This document shows, one piece after another, positions 18,388 through 29,464 of a stretch of 64,000 nucleotides of DNA. A program made the position numbers and the translations under genes. The stretch's first letter is position 1. Every line of letters starts with the position of its first letter. The notes beneath the pieces are model-generated. The model saw only the letters and a program-made list of their open reading frames with translations, made no database searches and was not told where the DNA came from. Source of the DNA: Arthrobacter globiformis (GTDB taxonomy: Bacteria > Actinomycetota > Actinomycetes > Actinomycetales > Micrococcaceae); the NCBI RefSeq assembly GCF_030818015.1, contig NZ_JAUSZX010000001.1:1550001-1614000 (forward strand), given 5' to 3'.

Positions 18388-19383
18388 ATGACTTCCGGCG
18401 CCCCTTCCGAAACCAGCCATTCCTCCAAGTCCAACCATGCCCCGACGGCCAGTGATCCCCACACGACTTCGAGGCGCTACGCCACGGGCAGGCAGTACGA
18501 GCTGAGGCGGGGCGACGCGCTCGCCGTGGTCACCGAGCTCGCTGGCGGGCTGCGGTGGTACAGTCGCGGGGACGTCCAGCTGACGGAGTCCTACGGGGAT
18601 TCCGAGATTCCGCCCGGCGCCACGGGTATCACCCTGGCGCCCTGGGCGAACAGGGTGGAGGGCGGCGTCTGGCACCTGAACGGCAAGAAGCAGCAGCTGG
18701 ACATCACCGAGGTTTCCAAAAACAACGCAAGCCACGGGCTGCTGCGCAATGCGTCGTACTCACTCGTCGCCGAATCCGAGTTTGCCGTGACGCTCGAGGC
18801 GCCAGTATTCCCCCAGCACGGCTATCCCTTCCTGGTGCGGCACCGCGTGGAGTACTCCCTGGCCGAGGACCTGGGCCTGGAGGTGCGGCAAACGCTGGTC
18901 AACGATTCCGAGACCGAGGCGCCGTTCGTGCTGGGGGCGCACCCGTACCTCCGGATCGGCGATGTTCCCTCCGAGGAGCTCACCCTGACGGTGGATGCCG
19001 CAACGCGGCTGGTGGCTGACGAGCGGCTCATCCCGCGCAGCTCCGAACCCGTGTCGGCGGACAGCGACCTGCGGCGGGGGAGGACGGTGGGGGACTTGGA
19101 TCTCGACGCCGCCTTGACGGATCTGGCGTTCGACGGCGGGATTGCCCGCCACACGCTGACCGCGCCGGACGGCCGCAGCGTCAGCCTGTGGCAGGACGAG
19201 ACCTGCCCGTTCGTCCACGTGTTTGTCAGCCGCATCTACCCGGGCCGGGCCGCGGCTGTGGCACTGGAACCGATGACAGGGCCGGCGAACGCCTTTAACT
19301 CGGGGGACAGCCTCCGCTGGCTGGCGCCCGGGGACTCGTTCACCATTACGTGGGGCATCCGCGCTGACCTGAGCGGTGCCTGA
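18388..19383 (+). CDS. Aldose 1-epimerase family protein (galactose mutarotase-like)
   Basis: 331 residues. The catalytic set of the family is visible: His116 (NASHGLLRNASY), His185 (LGAHPYLRIG) and Glu294 (ALEPMTGPANAFNSGDSL). It interconverts alpha and beta anomers of aldoses such as galactose, feeding galactokinase. It is divergent from deoR-galT-galK. The leaderless -10 box 6 nt upstream favours the ATG at 18388 over 18334. The first 30 residues are a Ser/His/Thr-rich tail absent from typical homologues. Confidence 0.9.
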   Translation: MTSGAPSETSHSSKSNHAPTASDPHTTSRRYATGRQYELRRGDALAVVTELAGGLRWYSRGDVQLTESYGDSEIPPGATGITLAPWANRVEGGVWHLNGKKQQLDITEVSKNNASHGLLRNASYSLVAESEFAVTLEAPVFPQHGYPFLVRHRVEYSLAEDLGLEVRQTLVNDSETEAPFVLGAHPYLRIGDVPSEELTLTVDAATRLVADERLIPRSSEPVSADSDLRRGRTVGDLDLDAALTDLAFDGGIARHTLTAPDGRSVSLWQDETCPFVHVFVSRIYPGRAAAVALEPMTGPANAFNSGDSLRWLAPGDSFTITWGIRADLSGA

Positions 19384-19467
19384 GAGAGCAGTACCCCCAA
19401 CCCGAGTAGTGCACAGTCGGGCCGTGGCGCGTTTCCCATAGCAGGGCGGCTAGGGAAGTATTGGGCT

Positions 19468-20841
19468 ATGACGCCAGCAAAGGACGCCACAGCAGACGAC
19501 GCAGCCAACACGAGCGCCGGCGACACAGGCAGCGCCACAGGAGTCGCCCTGCCACACGGACGCGGTTCATTTGGGCATCCCCAGCCGCGGCGCGTCCGGA
19601 CCGACCGGGACCTCGAGCAGGACATTCCCTACGGCATCCGCATTGCTGCGGCATGGGCCTGGCGGCTAGGCCTGATCCTGCTCATCATCGGCGCCCTGGT
19701 CTGGCTGCTGGCGAAGGTCAGCTTCCTCATCATTCCCGTCATGGTGGCGGCACTGCTGGCCGGCCTGCTGAGCCCCGTGGTGCAATGGCTGCGGGAGTCG
19801 CGCATCCCCAACGGCGCCGCCGTCGCGATCACGGTCCTTGGCTTCATCGGACTCATCGCAGGCTCCCTTGCCCTCGTAGGCAGGCAGCTGGCCCTCGGTT
19901 TCCAGGAGCTGTGGAGTGAGGCCTTGACCGGAGTCCAGCAGATCCAGGACTGGCTGGCCCAGGGGCCCCTTCACCTGACGGCCGCGCAGATCGACCAGTA
20001 CATCCAGGAGGCCGCGGCAGCGCTGCAGAACAACAGCAGCAGCATCCTCAGTGGCGCCCTGTCCTTCGGGAGCACGGCCGGACATTTCGCGGCGGGACTG
20101 GTCCTGGCGCTGTTCATCCTGATCTTCTTCCTCCTGGAAGGCAGCCGCATTTGGGCGTTCCTGGTCCGGCTCCTGCCGCGGCAGGCCAGGATCCCCGCCG
20201 ACGGCGCCGGGCGGCGCGGGTGGGCGTCCATGGTCAGCTACGCGCGGATCCAGATGTTCGTGGCCTTCGTGGATGCCGTGGGCATCGGCGTGGGCGCCGC
20301 GATCATCGGTGTTCCGCTGGCGCTGCCGCTGGGGGTGCTGGTCTTCATTGGCTCCTTCATCCCCGTGGTCGGTGCACTCGTGACGGGCGCCATCGCGGTG
20401 CTGCTCGCCCTGGTGGCCAACGGCCCGGTCAACGCCCTGATCATGCTGGGCATCGTGCTGCTGGTGCAGCAGCTGGAAAGCCACATCCTGCAGCCGCTGG
20501 TCATGGGCAAGGCCGTTGCCCTGCACCCGGTGGCCGTGATCATGTCCGTTGCCGCCGGTTCCTACCTCGCCGGCATCCCCGGGGCGCTGTTCTCGGTCCC
20601 CATCCTGGCCGTAGCAAACTCGGCGATTCGGTATATTGCTGCCAGAACGTGGGAACATGAAATTGTGCCGGCTGCCGCGGGTACTGCAGGCCTGCCCCCT
20701 GCCGATGAGGACAACACCTTCAAGGAAGTCCGGCTGCCGGGCCCGCAGTCTGGCCGTGGCAACGCTGCCGGCACATCACACGGCGCCCCGGGCGGCAAAG
20801 CCGCCCCCGGCGCCGACGTCGAATCACCCAAAGGAGAATAG
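19468..20841 (+). CDS. AI-2E family transporter
   Basis: 457 residues with about seven to eight membrane helices and the family's central extramembrane segment. The C-terminal membrane block has the conserved GSFIPVVGALVTGAIAVLLAL and QQLESHILQPLVMGKAVALHP. The family is named after autoinducer-2 export, but members also include sodium/proton antiporters, so the substrate is unknown. Both termini carry low-complexity cytosolic tails. It is followed after 3 nt by ilvA, so the two are probably cotranscribed. Confidence 0.9.
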   Translation: MTPAKDATADDAANTSAGDTGSATGVALPHGRGSFGHPQPRRVRTDRDLEQDIPYGIRIAAAWAWRLGLILLIIGALVWLLAKVSFLIIPVMVAALLAGLLSPVVQWLRESRIPNGAAVAITVLGFIGLIAGSLALVGRQLALGFQELWSEALTGVQQIQDWLAQGPLHLTAAQIDQYIQEAAAALQNNSSSILSGALSFGSTAGHFAAGLVLALFILIFFLLEGSRIWAFLVRLLPRQARIPADGAGRRGWASMVSYARIQMFVAFVDAVGIGVGAAIIGVPLALPLGVLVFIGSFIPVVGALVTGAIAVLLALVANGPVNALIMLGIVLLVQQLESHILQPLVMGKAVALHPVAVIMSVAAGSYLAGIPGALFSVPILAVANSAIRYIAARTWEHEIVPAAAGTAGLPPADEDNTFKEVRLPGPQSGRGNAAGTSHGAPGGKAAPGADVESPKGE

Positions 20842-20844
20842 TTC

Positions 20845-22083
20845 GTGAACACCCCTGAAAGCCTTCCCGTCACGCTGGACGATGTCCTTGAGGCGCAGAA
20901 GCTGCTGGACGGGATTATTACGCGGACCCCGGTGGAGTCGTCCCGGGCCCTGGGCGGCATGGTGGGCGGCGAGGTCTACTTCAAGTGCGAGAACCTGCAG
21001 CGCGCCGGCTCCTTTAAGGTACGCGGCGCGTACGTGCGGATGGCGCGTCTCTCCGAAGCGGAAAAGAAGCGCGGCGTGGTGGCGGCCTCCGCAGGCAACC
21101 ACGCCCAGGGTGTGGCCGTCGCCGCCAAGAGCCTGGGCATCAAGGCCCGGATCTACATGCCACTCGGGGTCGCGCTGCCCAAGCTCGCCGCCACGCGCAG
21201 CCACGGCGCCGAGGTAGTCCTGCACGGGCACAACGTGGATGAGGCCCTGGCCGAGGCCCAGCGCTACGCCGACGACACCGGAGCCGTGTTCGTCCACCCC
21301 TTCGACAATGTGGACGTGGTGGCCGGCCAGGGCACCCTCGGCCTGGAGATCCTCGAACAGGTGCCCAACGTCGACACCATCCTGATGGGGGTCGGCGGCG
21401 GAGGCCTGCTCGCCGGAGTCGCCGTGGCCGTCAAGGCCCGCGCGAAGGAACTCGGCCGCGAAATCCGCATCATCGGCGTGCAGGCAGAAAACGCTGCCGC
21501 GTACCCGCCGTCGCTGGCAGCGGACGCCCTGGTGCCGCTCAAGAAGGTTTCCACCATGGCCGACGGCATCGCCGTGGGCCGGCCCGGGCAGCTGCCGTTC
21601 AGCATCATCCGCGAACTGGTGGACGACGTGGTTACCGTCAGCGAAGACTCGCTGGCGCGGGCCCTGATCTTCCTGCTGGAACGCGCCAAGATGGTGGTGG
21701 AGCCCGCAGGTGCCGTGGGCGTGGCTGCCCTCATGGACGGCAAGATCGAGAACCCGGGAACCACCGCCGTCGTCCTGTCCGGCGGCAACATCGACCCCAT
21801 GCTGATGCTCAAGGTGATCCAGCGCGGCCTTTCCGCCGCCGGCCGGTACATGACCGTGCGGATGATGCTCGATGACCGGCCGGGCTCGCTGGCCACCATC
21901 GCCCGCATCATCGCCGAGAACGACGCCAACGTGACCGGCCTGGACCACACCCGCGTGGGCGGATCCATCAGCATGGGCGACGTCTCCATCACCGTGAACC
22001 TGGAGACCAAGGGCCACGAACACGGCGAACAGGTCCTCGGCGCCCTGCGCGCGGAGGGCTTCCAGCCAATCGTGGTGCACTAG
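20845..22083 (+). CDS. ilvA: Threonine ammonia-lyase (threonine dehydratase)
   Basis: 412 residues. The PLP lysine is Lys58 (GSFKVRGAY), the Gly-rich phosphate loop is VGGGGLLAGVA, and an ACT-like domain begins near residue 330 (RYMTVRMMLDDRPGSLATIARIIAE). It deaminates threonine to 2-oxobutanoate for isoleucine synthesis or catabolism. The single short ACT domain resembles the TdcB-like actinobacterial form rather than E. coli IlvA with two such domains. It starts with GTG, 8 nt after AAGGAG. Confidence 0.93.
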   Translation: MNTPESLPVTLDDVLEAQKLLDGIITRTPVESSRALGGMVGGEVYFKCENLQRAGSFKVRGAYVRMARLSEAEKKRGVVAASAGNHAQGVAVAAKSLGIKARIYMPLGVALPKLAATRSHGAEVVLHGHNVDEALAEAQRYADDTGAVFVHPFDNVDVVAGQGTLGLEILEQVPNVDTILMGVGGGGLLAGVAVAVKARAKELGREIRIIGVQAENAAAYPPSLAADALVPLKKVSTMADGIAVGRPGQLPFSIIRELVDDVVTVSEDSLARALIFLLERAKMVVEPAGAVGVAALMDGKIENPGTTAVVLSGGNIDPMLMLKVIQRGLSAAGRYMTVRMMLDDRPGSLATIARIIAENDANVTGLDHTRVGGSISMGDVSITVNLETKGHEHGEQVLGALRAEGFQPIVVH

Positions 22084-22091
22084 GAACCGCG

Positions 22092-22697
22092 GTGCTGGAC
22101 AGTCCGGAAGAGGCGCCCGCCACCAGGGAAACGGCTGCCGCCCGTGCCAAGGGCGGACTGCTGGTGGTGGGATCCTTTGTGGTGCTGCTGTTCGCCATCG
22201 AGCTGCTGAACACGGTGCTGCTGCACTCGCTGAACGGCGTCTTCGGGCTCAGGCCCAGAAGCGCCGACGGCATCCTTGACGTGTTCACCTTCCCGCTGCT
22301 GCACGCCAACGTTAACCACGTGCTGTCCAATGCGCTGCCGCTGATCATCTTTGGGTTCCTGGTGTTTCTGTCCGGGATCCGGGTGTTCCTCACGGCCGTT
22401 GCCTGCAGCTGGCTGGGCTCCGGGCTGGCCGTCTGGCTGTTTGGCGCCGGCGGGGTCACCGTGGGTTCGTCCGGCCTGGTCTTCGGTCTCTTCGCGTTTC
22501 TCCTGGTGCGTGGGTTTTTCAATCGCAGCTGGTGGCAGATCCTGCTCTCAGTGGTGCTGTTCATGGCCTACGGCAGCATCCTTTTCGGGATCATTCCGAA
22601 CATGGCTGGGTACGTGTCCTGGCAGGCCCATCTCGGCGGCGCCGCAGGCGGCGTCCTGGCCGCTGTCGTGCTGCGGGCACGGGCGTCCCGCCGCTGA
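22092..22697 (+). CDS. Rhomboid family intramembrane serine protease
   Basis: 201 residues with six predicted helices. The catalytic Ser127 lies in GSSG and His180 in the last helix (SWQAHLGGAAGG); the HANVNHVLSN stretch near 71-80 is the usual L1/TM2 feature. It cleaves membrane proteins within the bilayer; the substrates are unknown. It starts with GTG 8 nt after the ilvA stop, so it is probably in the same transcript. Confidence 0.9.
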   Translation: MLDSPEEAPATRETAAARAKGGLLVVGSFVVLLFAIELLNTVLLHSLNGVFGLRPRSADGILDVFTFPLLHANVNHVLSNALPLIIFGFLVFLSGIRVFLTAVACSWLGSGLAVWLFGAGGVTVGSSGLVFGLFAFLLVRGFFNRSWWQILLSVVLFMAYGSILFGIIPNMAGYVSWQAHLGGAAGGVLAAVVLRARASRR

Positions 22698-22734
22698 TCG
22701 GCGTTAGCGGCGTGCGCTACTTCGGCGATTTAAA

Positions 22735-22779
22735 GCACGACGCCGGCCGTCCCCGGAACGGGGGAGGCCGGCGTCGTGC
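22735..22779. terminator. Terminator hairpin between rhomboid and greA genes
   Basis: 22735-22748 pairs perfectly with 22766-22779 (14 bp), with a further inner CCCC/GGGG pairing. The flanking genes are convergent. Confidence 0.88.
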
Positions 22780-22808
22780 GTTTGCTGCGACCGCGGACGG
22801 AGGCGGTG

Positions 22809-23303
22809 TTAGCCCGAGTAGGGCTTGGCGGAAATGATCTCCACCGGGATGTCCTTGCCGTTGGGGGCGGTGTAGCTGAGCTTGTCGCCCTCCTTGTGGC
22901 CCATGATCGTGGCACCGAGCGGGGACTTCTCGCTGAAGACGTCCAGGTCGGAGTCGCCGGCGATTTCGCGGGAGCCGAGCAGGAAGGTCTCCTCGTCACC
23001 GGCGATGCGGGCGACGACGATCATGCCCGGCTCGACGATTCCGTCGTCGGCCGGTGCCTCGCCGACGTGCGCGTCGCGGAGCAGGACGGTCAGCTGGCGG
23101 ATGCGGGCCTCGATCTTGCCCTGCTCTTCCTTCGCAGCGTGGTACCCGCCGTTCTCCTTGAGGTCTCCCTCCTGACGGGCAGCGTCGATCTTCTGGACGA
23201 TTTCCGCACGGCCGGGGCCGGAAAGATGGTCCAGCTCTGCCTTCAGGCGGTCAAAAGCTTCCTGGGTAAGCCAAGCTGCAGGCGCGCTGTTAGTGGTAGA
23301 CAC
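22809..23303 (-). CDS. greA: Transcription elongation factor GreA
   Basis: 164 residues. The N-terminal coiled coil (LTQEAFDRLKAELDHL to KIDAARQEGDLKENGGYHAAKEEQ) carries the acidic tip that enters the RNA polymerase secondary channel. The C-terminal FKBP-like domain ends in SYTAPNGKDIPVEIISAKPY. It stimulates cleavage of backtracked RNA. The frame is open 63 nt further upstream, but the GTG at 23303 follows GAGGAGAAG and gives the family length. Confidence 0.96.
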   Translation of the reverse strand: MSTTNSAPAAWLTQEAFDRLKAELDHLSGPGRAEIVQKIDAARQEGDLKENGGYHAAKEEQGKIEARIRQLTVLLRDAHVGEAPADDGIVEPGMIVVARIAGDEETFLLGSREIAGDSDLDVFSEKSPLGATIMGHKEGDKLSYTAPNGKDIPVEIISAKPYSG

Positions 23304-23411
23304 GGACTTCTCCTCTAGTGGGTGTACAAGCGGTCTTACAAACAAAGACCCCGCCACGGTGGCCACCTGTGGAACTCAGTAACCATCTCAGCGGGGTAAA
23401 GGTATTGATTC

Positions 23412-23441
23412 ATTGTAGTCAATCCTGTGGAGTAAACCCAA
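23412..23441 (-). promoter_or_regulatory. greA promoter
   Basis: On the minus strand, TTGGGT (23436-23441) and TACAAT (23412-23417) are 18 nt apart. The implied 5' leader before greA is about 100 nt. Confidence 0.55.
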
Positions 23442-23497
23442 CAACCAAGCGGCGTGGGTCACATACCCTTTTTCTGGTGCGCGTTTTCCTGTTGGCC

Positions 23498-23977
23498 CTA
23501 GGAAGCCGCGGGCTTCGGAATCCAGCAGTTGTCCACGACGCCCGAGACGGCCTGCGATTCGGTGCGAAGGACAACACGCTGGGCGAGGGTGCGCCCGCCG
23601 TCGGCACTCTGGCCCTGCGCCTCATGCGCTTCCTGCTCCACCGGCGGAATATCGACCACCTTCCAGCCGACAACTGCGAACTTGGAATCGAGCGCCTTGA
23701 TTGCGCACTTGACGGCCGTGCCAGGTTCCCTCGTCACTTGGAAGTCCACCTCGGCCTGCGTGGCATCCGTGGTCCGGTAGCCGATGTCCTTGAACGTTAC
23801 CGACGCCGTGGCATTGGATGTGGAGACCCAGGCCAGAAAGCCCATCCCGATTGCCAGGGCAACGATAACGGCCCAACGCCTGGCCTTTCGGGACAGCCTG
23901 CGCTTTGGACGGCCATAGCGATTGGCTAGGCTAATGTCTGCAGGCTGGGCAGTGCCCGACTTGTCCTCGGTAGTCAC
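23498..23977 (-). CDS. DUF4307 domain-containing membrane protein
   Basis: 159 residues. A cytosolic basic stretch (RYGRPKRRLSRKARR), one membrane helix (about 35-52) and an exported beta-rich domain with two cysteines (CAIKALDSKFAVVGWK, NCWIP) match DUF4307. The function is unknown. It is divergent from mca, a common actinobacterial arrangement. Start GTG at 23977 is supported by a TAAACT -10 box 6 nt upstream (23984-23989). Confidence 0.85.
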   Translation of the reverse strand: MTTEDKSGTAQPADISLANRYGRPKRRLSRKARRWAVIVALAIGMGFLAWVSTSNATASVTFKDIGYRTTDATQAEVDFQVTREPGTAVKCAIKALDSKFAVVGWKVVDIPPVEQEAHEAQGQSADGGRTLAQRVVLRTESQAVSGVVDNCWIPKPAAS

Positions 23978-23983
23978 CCTTCC

Positions 23984-23989
23984 AGTTTA
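23984..23989 (-). promoter_or_regulatory. -10 box TAAACT for the DUF4307 gene, leaderless type
   Basis: TAAACT is followed by 6 nt and the GTG start on the minus strand. Confidence 0.55.
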
Positions 23990-24061
23990 GTGGCGATCAC
24001 CCGGGGAAATATCCGGCGTCAGCATTGCAGTCAGTCCCAGGAGAAAGAGGAGCAGTCCCAG

Positions 24062-24967
24062 ATGACAGCGTCCACCAGCCAGTCGTCCACGCTTCGCCTG
24101 CTGGCAGTCCACGCCCACCCGGATGACGAATCCAGCAAGGGCGCAGCCACCATGGCCATGTATGCCGCGGCCGGTGTGGACGTTATGGTCGCGACCTGCA
24201 CTGACGGCTCGCGCGGTGACATCCAGAACCCGGCCATGGAGGCCGAGCCCCATCCGAAGCGGGACATGGCAGGCGCCCGCCGGCTCGAAATGAAGGAGGC
24301 CGCCCGGCTGCTGGGCATCCGGCAGCGCTGGCTGGGCTTCGTGGACTCCGGGCTTCCCGAGGGAGATCCGCTCCCGCCGCTGCCCGCCGGGTGCTTCGCG
24401 CTGCAGCCCCTGGAGCGGGCAGCGGCCCCGCTCGTCCGGCTGGTCCGGGACTTCAAGCCGCACGTCATCGTCAGCTATGACGAAAACGGCGGCTACCCGC
24501 ACCCGGACCACATCATGGCGCACCGGGTCGCGGTGGAGGCCTTCGAAGCCGCAGGCGACCCTGCTCGGTATCCGGGCACCGGCGAGGCCTGGGAGCCGAG
24601 CAAGCTCTACTACGACCGTGCCTTCAGCCCGGAACGCTTCCGTGCCCTGCACTTTGCGCTGGAGGAGGCCGGGCTCCAGTCGCCCTATGCCCAGCGCCTT
24701 GCCGCCTGGCTTGAGGCCGACGCCGAAGGGCACACCTCGCCGCCGCCCACGCACGAAACCACCACCCAGGTGGACTGCGGCGACTTCTTCGAAGCCCGCG
24801 ACAACGCCCTCCGGGCCCACCGCACCCAGGTGGACCCGCTCGGCTTCTTCTTCGCCGTGTCGGCGGAGATGCAGGCGCGCGTCTGGCCCTGGGAGGACTA
24901 CACGCTGATCCAATCCAAGGTGTCCTCTGAGCTGCCGGAAAAGGACCTCTTCGCGGGGCTAAGATAG
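24062..24967 (+). CDS. mca: Mycothiol S-conjugate amidase
   Basis: 301 residues of the LmbE/PIG-L zinc deacetylase family. The metal and catalytic motif HPDDE (19-23) and the second motif HPDH (147-150) are present. The length and the C-terminal region (DCGDFFEARDNALRAHRTQVDP) fit Mca rather than MshB. It cleaves mycothiol S-conjugates to release mercapturic acids for detoxification. The start ATG follows GAGGAG; a GTG 72 nt upstream has no ribosome site. Its presence implies mycothiol, which is specific to actinobacteria. Confidence 0.92.
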   Translation: MTASTSQSSTLRLLAVHAHPDDESSKGAATMAMYAAAGVDVMVATCTDGSRGDIQNPAMEAEPHPKRDMAGARRLEMKEAARLLGIRQRWLGFVDSGLPEGDPLPPLPAGCFALQPLERAAAPLVRLVRDFKPHVIVSYDENGGYPHPDHIMAHRVAVEAFEAAGDPARYPGTGEAWEPSKLYYDRAFSPERFRALHFALEEAGLQSPYAQRLAAWLEADAEGHTSPPPTHETTTQVDCGDFFEARDNALRAHRTQVDPLGFFFAVSAEMQARVWPWEDYTLIQSKVSSELPEKDLFAGLR

Positions 24968-24987
24968 AGACAAGAGACATTTTCTAT

Positions 24988-25015
24988 CCCGCGTAGAAGA
25001 CCCCGCGTAGAAGAC
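24988..25015 (+). repeat. 14-bp tandem duplication after mca
   Basis: CCCGCGTAGAAGAC occurs twice back to back (24988-25001, 25002-25015). A short GCGGCC/GGCCGC hairpin follows at 25022-25038, too weak to call a terminator. Confidence 0.8.
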
Positions 25016-25343
25016 CGTGCGGCGGCCGGAACGGCCGCGGCGCGCGCGTACCAACGGGCCGGACGTTAGCCCGGCGGCCCCAGCCTTGAGAAGGTTTGAA
25101 CAGTGCACCAGTTGCTCATCGCCCTGGCATCGTCCCCGGCACCCTCGCCGTCGCTGCGCCCCGGCCTGTCCCAGGACCAGGTCACCCCCGGCCTGCTGGG
25201 ATTCCTGCTGACCGCCTTCATCGTGGTGCTTACCGCGCTGCTGATCGTGGACATGGTGCGCCGCATCCGCCGCGTGCGGTACCGCGCCCAGGTGGAAGAA
25301 GAACGCCAGGCTGCCGCCGAGGCGGCTGACATTGCCCGCGACG

Positions 25344-27537
<2,194 letters not shown>

Positions 27538-27557
<20 letters not shown>

Positions 27558-28257
27558 GGATGGCCACGAAGTGCGCGGCAAAAGCCAGCACCGTGAAAGC
27601 GTGGAAAAGCTCGTGGAAGCCGAAATGCCGGTAGCTGAAGTTGGGCTTCTTGAGGGCGTAGAACACGGCCCCGGCGATGTACAGCGCCCCGCCCACACAG
27701 ATGAGCAGGGTCGCCGGGACGCTCGCCGCGAAGAAGGCGGGCAGGTAGAACAGGGACCCGCAGCCGAGACCGATGTAGATGGGCACGTACAGCCAGCGGG
27801 GTGCGTCGGTCCAGAGCAGCCGGAACAGGACACCCAGGATCGCGGCGGACCAGATCAGCCAGAGCAAGAACACCGCCGTCGGTCTGTCCAGCAGGCTCCA
27901 CGCGAGCGGCGTGTAGCTGCCGGCAATGACCAGCATGATGTTGGTGTGGTCCAGCCGTTTGAGGACGCGCTTGACGCCGGGGGACCAGTTGCCGCGGTGA
28001 TACACCGCGCTCACGCCGAACAGCAGCACGCCGGTGAGCGCGTAGATGGCGGACGTGATCTTGCGGTCCGCGGTGGGAGCCACCGCGACAAGGGCAATCC
28101 CGGCAGCCAGGGCGAACGGCGCGGTGACCGTGTGGATCCACCCCCGCCACTGGGGCTTGATCGTCAGCAGTTCCGCGATGCGTTCCGCGGCGTCGTCCAC
28201 GGCGGTGGGTTCTGCCCTCGACGGCTCCGGTCCGCCGTCCGGGGCGTTGTTTTTCAT
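27538..28257 (-). CDS. Hemolysin III family (TrhA/PAQR-like) membrane protein
   Basis: 239 residues with seven predicted helices. Family motifs are visible: VSAVYHRGNWSP, LDHTNIMLVIAGSYTPLAW, and the C-terminal HFGFHELFHAFTVLAFAAHF with the conserved metal-ligand histidines. The family is related to PAQR receptors and affects membrane lipid homeostasis; hemolysis itself is doubtful. The ATG is 7 nt after a TATTCT -10 box on the minus strand (28265-28270), so the mRNA is probably leaderless. Confidence 0.9.
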
Positions 28258-28264
28258 GTCATCC

Positions 28265-28270
28265 AGAATA
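28265..28270 (-). promoter_or_regulatory. -10 box TATTCT for the hemolysin III gene, leaderless type
   Basis: TATTCT is followed by 7 nt and the ATG on the minus strand. Confidence 0.5.
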
Positions 28271-28421
28271 ATCTACGGTTCAGTAAGTTACTCCCCGGTA
28301 ACGTGACATTTGCCGGGTTGTTGCGGCTCGTTCGGGGGGTTCCGGGCGGCCGCCTGCGCGCGGCGGCCGCCTCCGGGCGGTAGCCTAGGACTTGCAGAAA
28401 AGTCGCACAGCAGGAAGTCAG

Positions 28422-29195
28422 GTGAATCTCCGGATGGAATGGCCCGGGTTCCTCTACGGCTTCTATGAGCGTAAGCTTCTGCGCTCCCTGGAGCCGGAAC
28501 GGATCCCCCGCCACATCGGCGTCATGGTGGACGGCAACCGGCGCTGGGCCCGGCAGTTCAATGCCCCCACCAGTCAGGGCCACCAGGCCGGCGCAGACAA
28601 GATCCATGAATTCCTCGGCTGGTGCCAGGAGCTGGGCGTCCGGGTGGTCACCCTGTACATGCTCTCCACGGACAACATGAGCCGTTCCGGCGAGGAGCTT
28701 GACCTGCTCATGGGCATCATCGCCAACACGCTGGACCGGCTCGACGAGGACGCCGACATTTCGGTCCACGCCATGGGCGCCCCGGAGCTGCTCCCGGACT
28801 ACCTCGCGGAACGGCTGACCAAGCTCACCGCCAGGACGCCGGTGCGCGAGAAACTCCACGTGAACGTGGCCGTCGGCTATGGCGGCCGGCGCGAGATCGT
28901 AGACGCGGTACGCGAGTTGCTGCACGATGCCGTGGCGCACAAGGCGGACATCAGTGAACTCGCCGACTCCCTGAGCGTGGAGGATATCTCCCGCTTCCTC
29001 TACACCCGCGGCCAGCCTGATCCGGACCTGGTGATCAGGACCTCCGGCGAGCAGCGGCTCTCAGGCTTCCTGATGTGGCAAAGTGCCTACAGCGAGTTCT
29101 ACTTCTGCGAGGCCCTTTGGCCGGCCTTCCGGAAGGTGGATTTCCTTCGCGCCCTGCGCGACTACGCCGGCAGGCAGCGCCGCTTCGGTTCCTAG
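28422..29195 (+). CDS. cis-Prenyl transferase, short-chain Z-isoprenyl diphosphate synthase type
   Basis: About 257 residues. The substrate-binding aspartate is Asp37 in VMVDGNRRWAR, and the C-terminal signature PDPDLVIRTSGEQRLSGFLMWQSAYSEFYF is intact. The HVNVAVGYGGRREIVDAV segment and overall sequence closely resemble mycobacterial Rv1086 (Z,E-farnesyl diphosphate synthase) rather than long-chain UppS. It would supply the primer for decaprenyl phosphate, the glycan carrier lipid. GTG 28422 matches the Rv1086-type N-terminus; ATG 28434 and TTG 28392 are alternatives. Confidence 0.88.
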   Translation: MNLRMEWPGFLYGFYERKLLRSLEPERIPRHIGVMVDGNRRWARQFNAPTSQGHQAGADKIHEFLGWCQELGVRVVTLYMLSTDNMSRSGEELDLLMGIIANTLDRLDEDADISVHAMGAPELLPDYLAERLTKLTARTPVREKLHVNVAVGYGGRREIVDAVRELLHDAVAHKADISELADSLSVEDISRFLYTRGQPDPDLVIRTSGEQRLSGFLMWQSAYSEFYFCEALWPAFRKVDFLRALRDYAGRQRRFGS

Positions 29196-29357
29196 CCTTT
29201 TCGGCGTCGGTGGCAGCCCTTCGGGCCGCCGCCGTTCACTCCGAATTCACACACCGGCAACAGGAATCGCCGGAACAAGACGTTGGAAATTAGTTCGCGG
29301 CGATTTACGTTAAACCCATCAGCAGGCAAACCGCCGGCTGATCGGGGAGGCCAGTAC

Positions 29358-29429
29358 ATGGAGCGATTCTTCGCACCCGTTGTATGGGAGGCCGGATCCG
29401 GCCTCGTGGCCGAGCCGCCTCACCAATAA
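29358..29429 (+). CDS. Possible 23-residue leader ORF upstream of phoH
   Basis: ATG at 29358 follows GGGGAGG with 7 nt spacing and runs to TAA at 29427. The peptide is [20 protein letters not shown] plus three residues. A hairpin (29318-29342) precedes it. It ends 35 nt before the phoH start. No homology is recognised, so this may be chance. Confidence 0.35.
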   Translation: MERFFAPVVWEAGSGLVAEPPHQ

Positions 29430-29464
29430 CAATTCCGGGCATGTGCCCCGGGGCTGGAGTCGAT

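Noticed and set aside
29384..29464. Longer phoH start 81 nt upstream
   Set aside because: The extra residues are Arg/Pro-rich and overlap the preceding short ORF, and no ribosome site precedes them. GTG 29465 has GGAG at 5 nt.
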